Below are positions 10,101-22,100 of a stretch of 33,449 nt of DNA, piece by piece. Source of the DNA: CAYUET01 sp964443875 (lineage in GTDB: Bacteria; Auribacterota; JAFGBW01); contig CAYUET010000029.1 of assembly GCA_964443875.1 (NCBI GenBank), positions 1 to 33,449 of the forward strand. The letters run 5' to 3'. Position numbers and translations under genes: made by a program. Each line of letters starts with the position of its first letter. Positions within the stretch are counted from its first letter, which is position 1. Below the pieces are notes generated by a model, which saw only the letters and a program-made list of their open reading frames with translations, did no database searches and was not told the DNA's origin.

Positions 10101-13100
10101 TGCCTTCTGCATCCACGGTTTTGCTTGAAGTGGAAAGCACCCGGCCGGAATCGTCCATGGAAAGGACTTTGTAGTCGGTGACGGTTTTCAGGCCTTTATG
10201 GTTTGCGGTTTCAGTATGCGTGCTGACGGTTCTGCCCAGGCTGTCGTATTCCATTGTTTCAGAGGCCAGGGAATAGGTTTTCTCTCTGAGGCCTTTTTTC
10301 AAATCCCCCCCGTTTTTAAGGGCGGTTTCAAAGGCAGCCTGATCGCTGATGACTCCGCTTTCGGTCTGCTGTTCAAGCACTCGCCCGTCGGCATCCCGTG
10401 AGAGGATTCGGGTGAGCGAACCTTTGGTGGTAAGGGTGACATGGTTGCTGCTGATGGAGGCGGTTGTTTCGGCGTACTGCGTGAGCTGGCCTTCAGCGTC
10501 GTATTTTGTGCTGAGTCTTTGGGTTTTCTGCATTCCTCCGTCCGGGGCGGTCCTTAAGGAGGTATAGGTAAGGGTTCGGCCTTCAAAGTCATAGGTAATG
10601 TTGCTTTTGGTGGTGACCGCATAGGTCTTGTTTCCTTTTGAATCCATGCCTGCAGGCTCGGCAATTTTTTCAAGGGTGAGCCGTCCCGCGGCATTGTACT
10701 CACGGTCCAGGACTTTGTATTCGGTCGCAATGCGCCCCTGCTCCTGCCTTGTGACGTTCATGCTTTTGATGTTGCCGCGGCTGTCGCGCACAATGGAGTC
10801 ACGGGTCTCGGTAAAGGCGATTTCTGTACCCGAGGCTGTGATGGTGGTGCCTTCAACTTTTTCCTTTGCCGATGCGCCGTCAAGGTTACAGCTCAGAACT
10901 TCTGTTTTCTGGGTGCCTGATTTTGTGAAGAGGGATGATTCAAGCCCCATGACCTTGACCGGTGCAACCGCCGCACTTCCGGCGGCTCCCCCTGCTGCGT
11001 TTATCCCGAAAACAGAGACTGCCGGAACCGCCGGTAAAACAAGGCTTTGACGGTCTGACTTAAAGCTTTCCAGCAATGATTCCAGATTCACTTTAAGGTT
11101 GTTTTTCAGGGTTTCACTGCTCAGGGTGTAGGTGGTGGTTTCATAGCTGGCCCGGGTTCCTGCTCCGGTATAGCGGATATTTTCTTCAAGAGTGACGCTT
11201 CCGCTTTTGATTTCTCCGCCTGTTTTTCCGGCTTCAAGGGTGCAGGTATAAATGGAAGTGGCCTGGTTGGCGGCATTGTAGCTCATGCGGCGTTCTGTGG
11301 TCGTAAGCATTTCTTCAAGATTGTTCGCCTTGCGGCCTTCGTTTCTTAAAAGGTCATTGGCGGTGATGAGCTGCCGGACCGCACGCCCGAGCTGGTCGGT
11401 CTGGTTTTCTGTTTTTGTTTCAGTGCTGACAACCACTTCATTGTTTTCTGTGACCGTACGAAGGGTGTTTTCTTCGCTTGTGGTGAAATCCCTGTCATAG
11501 GTGTAGTCTGTTTTTAATTCTTCGGTACTGGCCACTTTTCCGCCTTCAAGGGTGTCGGTCTTTTTTTCCATGGAAAGGATTTTTCCGGAAGCGGAGGTGT
11601 TTTTAATATTTTCGCTGACGCGGGTCTGGCTCAAAATAACGGCAGTTTTGCCGTCATAACGGGTGTTGAGGGTAACACTTCCTTTGACTTCACCGGTTTG
11701 GGGATCATAGGCCAGGGATTCTATTTTTGAGGTTTCCTTCACATAATAGTTTTCCGTTGCCCCGCTCACCGGGTTTGCATAGGCGCCCTGTTTGACGGTT
11801 TCTTTTGTCTGCCCGCTTTTTTGCCCTTCTTTGGTGTAGGTGATGTCTTTTGTGGTGATTTGGGAAACAAGGGCCGGCTCCTGTGAGGTCCACTGCTTTT
11901 CGACGGTTTCAGTGGGGCGGCCGGCGGAATCGGTTTTCTGGCTCACTCTTTCAAGGATGGAGGTATTTTCAAATTTTCCCTCAAAGTCGATTTTTCCAAG
12001 CGCTGTAGCCGTGGTCTGGCGATAGCCCACAACCCTGCCGAATTCATCAAGCGAACCGGCTTCAAAGACGATCTCCGTGACCACGCCTTCGGGCAGTTCT
12101 CCGCCCTGGAAAAAGTTTTCCATGACAATGTCTTCATCGGGTTTTAAGCCAAGCGTGCGCTCCACTTTTTTGACCAGGTTTCCAAAGGCATCCGTGACCG
12201 TGCCGCGGCGTTCGGTAATCAGGGTGGTTTCGGCATTAAGGGAGGCGTCTTTTACCTTTTCAAGCTGGCGGTAGTTCGCCTCATTTCCGTAACGGTCATA
12301 GGAGATATCGGTTTTGTAAACAGAACGGGTATACGCCCCGCTTCCATAGGTGTACTGCTCCTCGTAGCTTTTGATCTGGCCTTGTTCATTATAACGGGTG
12401 TTGGAACGGGTCACTGTTTCTTTTCTGGAGGCCTGGGAGGTGTATCTTTCTTCCGTGTAACCCAGGACCCTGCCGAAGACGTCGTATCTGGTGTCCAGGC
12501 GGTTAACAAAGGAGGTGACAGAGGAAAGGGTATTGCCGTTTGAATCCAGGGCAAGCTCATTCACCTGAAGGCTGTAGCTTTTTTCCCTGTTCTGTTCGTC
12601 GTAGCGGATGCCGGATTTGATCTGGGTGGTGACAAGATCCGGGGTGGAGCTGGAACGGGTCTTTTCCTCGGAATAGATGACGCGGCCCAGGGTGTCGTAT
12701 TTCAGGGTGTTTTCAGAAGTCTGTGTTTCCCTGGCTGTGATTTTTTCCCCGTTTTCCAGCGTTCCTTCTTTTGTGATTTCTGTTTTGCGGGTGTATTGAA
12801 GGAGTTCGCGCTTGTCGTTGTAGATTTGGTTTTCTACGGTCTCCAACACCGTCTCAACAGCTTCAGCGACTTCTATGTTTTCATAGCCTGTTTCCAGGAG
12901 GGATTCCGCTTCAGAAAGTTCTGCGGCGTTTTTCTCAACTTCCGTTTCAAGGGTTCCTGTTTTGGAAGAGCTCTTTTTGGTCTCTGTGATCTGTTTGTAG
13001 GAAAGCACGTTTCCGCGGCCATCATATTTGGTTTCAAGTCGTTTTATATTTTTCTCAGTACCGAAAGAGTCCACCTGTTTTTCCTCAAAGGTGAGGGTGC

Positions 13101-16100
13101 GCCCCAGCTTATCCACCGTGATTTTTGTGCGCTCCGAACTTTCAAGGACTTTTCCCGTTTTGCCTTCAAAAGTCTGTGTTTTAATGCCCGTGACCTGGCC
13201 GAATTCATCATACATGTATTCAGTGGTTACGACTTCCTTGGAGGAAAAGGTACCCATCTGCTGTAGAAGTTTTTCTTTCTCAATCTGCCGATAGGAGCTT
13301 AAAGCCGGGGTGAGGGAATTGGTCTTGAGTTTGGTGATCGGCTCGTTTACGCCCTCGGCATTTAGAACCAGACTGTCGGCAGTAATCAAAGAACCTGTTC
13401 CACCCACTGAAAAAGAGGAGAGGGCTGCGGGCATAAAAACAGAAGAGTTCAAAGCAACTGTGGAGGAATCGTAATAATCTTCAATATCTCCATTTCCGGG
13501 TAGAATGGAAGGCTTTGAAAACATGAATTCACTGCCAAGGGATTCGGTAAAATTACCGTCCACATCCGGCGTTTCCCACCAGGGCTGCTGACTGTAGTTT
13601 ACCATATAACCAAAACCCGGGGAGGATACTTTCATCTGAATCATCTGGTAAGGACCGAAATATTCAAAATTCATGTCGTATCCGGTCAAGTATTCATTTC
13701 CCTCAGCATCAACGGTATATTTGGCTTCAAATGTTTCCGGTGTGCCGTTACCGTCACGGTCGTAGTCATACACAACTTTTGCTCCGTTGCAGGTGGTAAT
13801 CCCCCCGCTTACACTGAAAATCTGCCAGACCTGGACTTTTCCATCTTCATCAAAGGAGGCGTTCTGGTCTGCCGTTCTCTGCTGAAACCCGGTAATATTG
13901 CCGTTTCCGTCATACGTTATGTTCTGGAACTCTGCCTCAAAAGTGCCATCTGCGTTGATATCTTTTGTCATGCTGCCGTAATGCGTGCCTGTATATTCAC
14001 CAAAGGTGTAGGCTGTGGTGACTCCGGCTGTGGTGACGCTCATGGCTGTCACATTACTGCCGGAACAGGTAATCCCGGAATAAACGGAAGAGACTCCGGC
14101 AATGGTACGCGTGAAACCTGAAGGTTTTCCATCCTGATTCCATACGACTGAGGAATAACGAACTTCCGAGCCTGATTCAACAAGGGTGTAGGCTGTGACG
14201 GTATTTCCGCTTAAACTTACATTTTTATACTGGATACCATCGGATGCCGTGACATCATAACCCGTCACAACCAGGGAAGCGCCTGTCGTATCGTAGGTGA
14301 TATTGCTATACTTGTTTCCCTGATGCACAAAGGAGGAAACCAGAACCTGGCCGTTTACTAGCGAGGTTTTGATTTCACTGTAGGTCTGACCGCCCTGAAC
14401 CAGGGTGAACCCGTTTGAATCCGTAAGATGGCTGTAGACTCTGTCGGGGCTTCCATCCTGACGCAACCTGTAACCTGTCATGGCAGGCGGAGCCTGGGTC
14501 ATGTCGTATGTGATCAGATCCACACGGGTATTTTTTCCGTCCTCAATCCGGAAGGAACTTATCTGCCCGCGATAGGGACTCCACCATCTGTAATAGGTCA
14601 AATTCCTGTATTGAAAGGCATTGGCCCCGGAACCCTCTATATCAAAACTTTCCAGCGTGTTTCCATTCCAGATGGCCGTGTATTTCGTCTGGACGCCGCC
14701 CTCGTTCTCTTCAAGAAACCAGGCAAGCCGTTCAGAAGGAGTGATGTTTTCGTCTATTTCAAAATAATAGGTCCGGGTTATGGAAAGATTTAACAGGGCA
14801 GCATAGGCGGATTCTGTATAGTATATGTCCTGAAACCGATGATAGAGGGGATTTCCTTCAGCGTCTTTTTCGTCTTCAAGAAAAGTTCTTTCAACATAAA
14901 AGGTCTGGCCTTCTTTAACGATCGTTGCCCTGTAGCCGTTTTCTGTGATGGCGCTCTTTGTGATTTCCACATCATTGGAAGATGCGCTCAGATCATCTTT
15001 AAAAAACTCATGATACGAGGTCAGGTGTCCGTCGATAAAGTCCATTCCATCGATGGAAAGACCGCTGAAGGAAAGTTCAAAAACCTTGTCATTGCCTGCA
15101 TCTTTGAAAATACTTCCTGAAAAACCTTTTTCCGTGAAAAAACCTTCTTCTCCCGGGGTATCACTTTCATAGCTGATATTGTCTTTGACAATTTTAAATA
15201 CGGTTTCATTTCCTGAAGCATCGGTTTCAAGACATTCCCCTGTGTAGGAGGCAAAACGGCCATTGGAATCAAGAACAGCATTGGTCAGCTTCCATTTGTC
15301 GATATATTCGTGCTTTTTATCCAGAAGCCCTGTGGTGGAAAAATATTCCATTGAATACTCTTTGTTTTCTGTGACTCCCCCTTCGATAATGCTCTCCTTA
15401 TAGTATTTGATTTTCCCCTTATGGTCATCCGCAAGAAGATAACCCGCCCCGGATGTCTTTTCCGTTTCATTTCCGTCATGATAGGTTGTTGCAGAACGAG
15501 TGACGGTAAGTTTATTTGCCTCCGTGTGCTCCACATAGTCTTTCCAGGCATAGGAATCCACATAGTGATCTAGTCGGCCGCGGGCGTCATAGTCGATCCC
15601 GCTTCTTGTATAGACTTCCTTTGGCGTAGAATCGGGAATGAATACGAAAGGTTCGGCAGTATCATGCCCTCCTTCCGTTTCACTATAGGTGTAGGAAGCC
15701 TGACGCATAAGGCTGTCATAGGTAATTTCCGAAAAACACCGCTTCACAGCCAGAACCCCATAGGCCCGTGGATCTGTATCGGCATAGCTTACATTGGCAG
15801 CAGATTCTGTGAAGACAATACTCTCGCTTCCGGTCTGGATCATGCCCCCGTATGTACTTGTTTTCATCGTTTTGGTGAAATAGTCAACGCTTCCCTGACG
15901 GGTTCTTAAATATTCAGTATTCCCGGTCAGGCGTCCCAGAGCATCATAAACGCAGTCTTCAATTCTTTCATCCTCCCTCTGGTTTACACCTTCCTCCACA
16001 CCGTCTGAGTCAGTATCGTCATAGTAATCCCAGGTCGTCTTAAGGCTTGAAATCTGACGGCCAAAGGCATCATAAACAGCATTTTGAAAAAAGATATGGG

Positions 16101-19100
16101 AAGGTGCAGAGTAAAGATTTTCCGTTTGTTGGGCCTGGGTTGAAAATCCGGGGAAATCGATACCAAACGGCATTGTGACCTGATGGTAAGCAATGAGGTT
16201 ACCCTCTGCGTCATAGACTCCGTTTCCCCATTTACTTTGCGAAGTTAAGACATAGGTTCCGTTAAGAGCCCAATTCCCTACAGCGTCTTTTTTCCAGAGG
16301 CTTAAAGCGGCGTCATCGAATTCTCCGGTCAGGGTGCCTGTTTCCTTTCTCTGACTCACCAGTTTTCCAAAGTCATTGTATACTGTTTCTGCCACACGGT
16401 TTACTGTGGCATAGGAAGCCTTTTCTCCGGTCAGGATATTTTCCTGGTATTCAACCTCGGCATAGCTTTCCTCAAGGCCACATTCATTGTAGGTGATTCC
16501 CAGTAGTGTCTGAGCCGGATTGGAAAGCAAGCCTTCACGAATTTTGGTAGTCTTAAGACCTTTCAGAATAGCCGGATTGGAATCAATAATCGTCGTCTGT
16601 TCCACTGTTTTGCTAAGGGTATCAGTACCCTCATAGTAAGTTCCGTTCCAGATTTTTTCACTGACTTCAAGAATTGTCTGAGCATCGGCTTCGTAATCTG
16701 TAAGAATTTCATCTGTTTGAAGTGTTTTACCGGAAGCGCTGTATTGAGTGGACTTCCGCTCGGTCACAGTTTTTTTATTCAGAAGTGAAAGATCACTGTC
16801 AAAGAGATGCACTGTCTGGAGATAGCTCTGAATGCGCCCGTTTTGATCATACGTGATGTTTTTTTTGACCGTATTCTGTGTCAGGGTATGGGGATTTCCT
16901 GATGCGTCTGTCCATATTTTTTCTTCTGTATCTATTGAAGAAACTTCTCGGCCTTTCGTATCAAAGGCTGTAATTTTATAATCATGATGCCTCTCTGTTG
17001 AAACACTGACATCCGCTTCGACGTTTGAAACGGCACCTTCAGGAGCAAGGCCTGTATAATCATTGCTCAGAGCCAGGGCAGCCTGATCCAGAAAACCAGT
17101 TACAGAAATATCTTCGTGATAAGCATAAAGCTGATTTTCTTTTGTGTATTTCATCTGATTACGAAGGGTTGTGGTGCGCATATACTGTGAAAAAATATCC
17201 GTAATCCCGAGAGAAAGATAATCCGCAGAAGAGAATCCTGAAGCAAGAACACTGATTTCACTAAACCCGAAGGGAGTCAGGGCTGTTTCCGAATAGGAGA
17301 TCATCTGTCCGAAACCGTTGTATACCTGAAGAAGCCGCTCAGACAAAGTAATCCGATCAAGCCCGAGGTTAAGACCTGATTCATCCTTCTCTCGCCGGAT
17401 TTCCTCATAGCCTAGTGTTTGACCTGAAAGGTTGTACTGAATTTGGCTGCGCCTTGAGGTCGTTTCCACCCCCTGGGAACGGGTTAGCGTATCGAAGGCG
17501 CTTTGCTGACCGAGTGTATTATAAAGAATGCTGGAAGTTAAAAGAGTCGTCTGCCACCCTGAAGCATCGGTGCTGACTGTCTTATACGCAATCTCCTGGC
17601 CGAGAGCATTGTATTGAATCAATGACTTCTCTGAAAGGGTGATAAGGCCGCCCTGGGTTCTTTTTTCTGTAACAGTAGTATAGAGAGAAGTTCCTTCAAT
17701 GAAAGAGGCGCTCCACTCCAGGGTTTCCTTTTCTTTTTCACCTCTTGTCCACTCACCTGACTCATAAGTGAGGCTCATTCCCTGCACGGTTTCTTCATTG
17801 TAAACTTTCAGACGGCCTTTGTCATAGATCATTGCCGAGCGCACGGAAGTCACCGTGAGGTCGTAGGCGGGATTGGCCGCAATCATCCCTGAAGCATCGA
17901 CCTCGTATTCATGGTTTACCTGAGTGAAGCCCGACACCAGCAGTGCTGAGGCATTGTACTCCAGGGTTTTAGTGATTTCGGCCGCAAGACCGCTTTTGCG
18001 GCTGTCTGAAGTTTTTTCATCAGTGGAAGCGGCAAGCCCCAGGTTGTTGAAAGTTTCCACAGAATAGTCCCTGGAGAGCGTATAGGAAAGCGCCGTCACG
18101 CCCCCCGAGGTGCCTGTCACCCGGGATTCCTCATGATAGCCGGTTTCCTGACCTTTTGATGAATACTGTACATCCGTTCTGTCCGTTGCCGTTTCAATAC
18201 CAAAAGAATCGGTTCTGATTTCACTGTAGGCTGCGACCTGCCCAAGGGTGTTTCTCAAGGTGTCGACTCTTTGGGTTGAACTCAGGGGGGATAAAGACTG
18301 ACCAAGCGCCCCGCGCTCAGACGAATAATTTAAGACATAGTATTGACCATAATCATAAACATCTTCCTGATAGGCTTTGAGATTTCCGTTTGTATCATAA
18401 GACATTCCGGAACGGATGACAAATTCAGCCACATCCAGTTCTGTGGTGTGTGTGACCTGAGTACTGGAAAGAAGATTTTTTGAACTGCCGTCATAGGAAG
18501 TCAAACAGGTAAGACTTTGCTTTTCAGTCCCGTCAGCACTGAGGATTATTTCCCTATAGGCCTTTTCACGGCCAAGATGGTCATAAAGAAGGGTATCCCG
18601 TTTTGTGTTTTGTACTGCCCCTGAAACCGGGTAGGTCACCTGCTCTTCATAATTTTCCAGAAGACCAATGGAGGAATAAAGGCCTTTCCAGGATCTCTGT
18701 TTTTCTACAGAAACTTCCACACCGGAAGCGCCCTCATAAAGCTCTGTTCTGGTTTCGAGAAGTTCAATCTCCCTGCCCTGAAGGTCGTATTGTGTGGCCG
18801 TGCGCTCGATCAAAAGGGAAGTTTCAAGACTGCCATCCGCTGCCTTTTCGCTGATGGCTTCCATGTAACTTAAGACTCTGTTATTGGAATCATAAACAAT
18901 GGAATCTCTGATTTTTTCCTCACTCCATTGGGAGGTTTCACCGGCTTCCGCTTTTCTGGAATCGGTCGTCAGGGCATAGGTTTTAGAAGCCTGTCCACGG
19001 CCGGAATTCCAGGCTTCTACACGGTTCTTTGTCACGGTTTGATAAGAAATGCTTCCTGAAGCGAGAGCGCAAGTAATCCCCTGTGTGTCGGTCCATTCTG

Positions 19101-22100
19101 TAAGGCGTCCGTCAATCAATTGATCCGCAACCTGTCTTGTGGTGACAGTTGTCTGAATGGTGCTTTCGTTCTCCCTCTGGATCCGGCTTTCCTGATACCC
19201 GCTTTCATTCCCGGCCAAGTCATAGGTGACATCTTTTTTCAGGGTAAGGATTTCAATGCGATAATTCTCGGCAAGAGCTGTCTGCAACAGATCGCCTCCG
19301 GCATTCATTTCAGTAGGATTGAGGGCATCCGCTTCATCATATAGGGTTTTAAAAGGATCTCCCTCCTGAATGGAAATTAAATTTGCTTGATCTGATGTTT
19401 CCATTGTGGAGGCCAGGCTTTGCGTGAGTCTTCCCAGGGCATCATAGATCCGGGCAAGCTCAGCCTGGGTTTTAACAAGATCGCCTTCAGTGGTTTTTGT
19501 GGTCTGAGCCCTTAAAAGATCAGTTCCCGCATAGTAGCTTCCGGTCCATTCGGTACGGGAGGTTTCCTGCCCTGTCTGGCCGTCTTTCTGGGTCTCCTGG
19601 TAGGAAACTTTCTGATCCAGGCCGTCATAAAGGATGGCGGATTTCTGTTTTATGACCTCACTGATTTTCTGCCCTGCGTCTTCAAGCAAGGACACTTCAA
19701 GCGTGGATTCGGCAAGGTTTACAGCATTAAAAGTCAGGGCTTCATAGGTCTGCAGCCGAATAGTACGCAGAAAATCCGTAACGCGCTCTGTGCTTTTAAG
19801 GAGCATTCCGGCAGGATGATATTCGGCATCATAGACGGTTGAGTAAACAAAGGCTTCCCCTTCATAACGAAGTGTCTTATTTTCCTCGTAATGGGTAAGC
19901 TGGCCCGATACTGAAGTGTACTGCTGACCAGAACGCTCTATAAGGGTTGTAAGCCCGGGTTTACGGCTGTCGACCACCGCCTCATTGTAGGATAAAAGCT
20001 TACCGCCCGCATCATAGAGGGAATCCAGACGGTTTCGGGTTACCGTATAAGCATACATCGCATTGCCGAGCCCACCGGCACGGAGCGTTGGAGGATCTGC
20101 TTCATTTATAGAATCACTGAGGTAGGAACCCTTGTATTCTGTGTCTTCCTGATAACTTTTAACCCCTCCCAGTGCATGATACGTAATGTCTTTGCGGTGT
20201 GTCGAAGCTTCCATGCCGTTGGTTTCCCTGCGGAATTCCCAATATTCCTTTTCGCGTCCCTGATCGTCATAAAGGGTATCCACCCGTTCAAAGAGGCTTT
20301 TACGGCTGATCAGAATCTGCTGCCCCAGAATATTCTGATAACCGCCCTCCTCCTCCTGCTCCTGAATGTACTGCCTCAGCCCACCCAAGCGGCTATAGAC
20401 CATATGATGTCTGTAAAGTACGGTTGTGAGCGCCCCTTTGACGGTTGTCTCCTTCCAGTCCTTCAGAAGGCCGACCGAATTGTAGCCCTTGAGGGTCTGC
20501 CATGTTTTCTGACTTTCAACCCCGCTGTTCTCGTGAATTTTTTCCTGGTAGTAAAGCATCTGATCCAGGCCGTTATATTTGATCCTGGAACGTTCCGTAA
20601 GCGTGGATTCGCCGGATTCCAGAACTTCTTCGCTGTAGGATTCTATAAGACTGACGGCATTATAGCTTAAGGCCTTCCAGACTTTTTCCGTGACCGCCCC
20701 AAGGGAATCTTTTGTGATTTCCTTATAGCTTAAAAGCCGGCCCTGCGCATCATAAAGCCCCTCTTTCCATTCTCTGGCAATCAGACTTTTTTCACCCGAG
20801 ACCTCCGTTGTCTCATCTTCTTTATATGAAAGAACCTTTCCGTTGGATCCATACACCTGATCATAGCGGTGTCTTGTTACCGTTGCGCCATCTTTGCGGC
20901 TGTCCGTTTCCTCCTCGGTGTATTCCACAAGCTTTCCGCCGGAATATTTTGCGCCGTAGAATTTCTTTTCAAGGGTATAGCCATATTCCAGTTCTTCATC
21001 CTCACCCACCCACTCGTCACCGGACTTTTCAAACTGGCTGAGAGAATTGACTTTCAGAGCTGACTGCTTCAGTTTCCCACGAATCTCCCGCTTTTCATGG
21101 TAGGCCGTGAGCTTGTCGCCCTCGTATTCCATTTCCGAGCGGTAAACATCCGTAACAAGGCCGATGGTGTCGGTAATGCGCTCATGATAGGCGGATTCAA
21201 GCCCGTTTCCATTGTAGTCTGTGGAAAGCCTTTCCACAACGGTTGTCCGGTCAATCACCACCAACTCGCCGTCCGGGGCAAGGTATTCGGCGCTTTCATG
21301 CCGGGTTTCGTAATAGCCGCTTAAAAAACCGTTTTCATTGTAGGAAATATCGGATCTCTCAACCGTCCAGTGAATGCCGTTTTCATCATATTCATCCACA
21401 TAATGCGTCATAAGCCCCCGAAGGTCATACTCCATTCCATAGCGCATGAGCTCGCGCTCATAGCCTTCGGAATTGGTCAAAATCTCGTGATACTCCATGA
21501 GCTGATTCATGTCATTATAGGTCATCTGATCGCGAACAATACTGGTGAGGACTCCGTCCGTTATGCTTTCTTCACCGTAGCCCACAACCTGATTTTCATT
21601 GTTGTAGTCGGTGTAGAGACGGGTCTTTTCAGTCTCGCTGCCATAAGTGGTGGAAACTTCCTTAAATGAATCCATGCGACCGTATTCATCATAGGAGGCC
21701 CAGGCAAAATTCTTATCCGTATCAACGCCCAGAGTGGAACTGCGCTCTTCATAACAGGTCAGCTCGCTGAAATCGTTATAGCGGGCATTACGCCATTCCC
21801 TTTCCGTCACCACACCGAAAGTCTCACGGGTTTCATGAAAGCCGGTCATGAGCGTTTCATATTGCTCAGACTGCCTTTTTCTGCGATCTTTTTCCTTCGG
21901 GTCGTCAGATTTGGGGTAAATCAGGATATTTCTTTTGAGGTATTCAATGTCGGTTGTCTCAATGGTATCCATTCTCTCAGGGCTGGCTTCATTCACTTCC
22001 GTTTTTTTATAGCCTGCCATCTGGCCGCTCTGGTGCGCTTCATTTTTGAGCTCATCGGAATCCGTGTAGTAGAGGATGTCTTTCCAGACCGCTTCATTTT

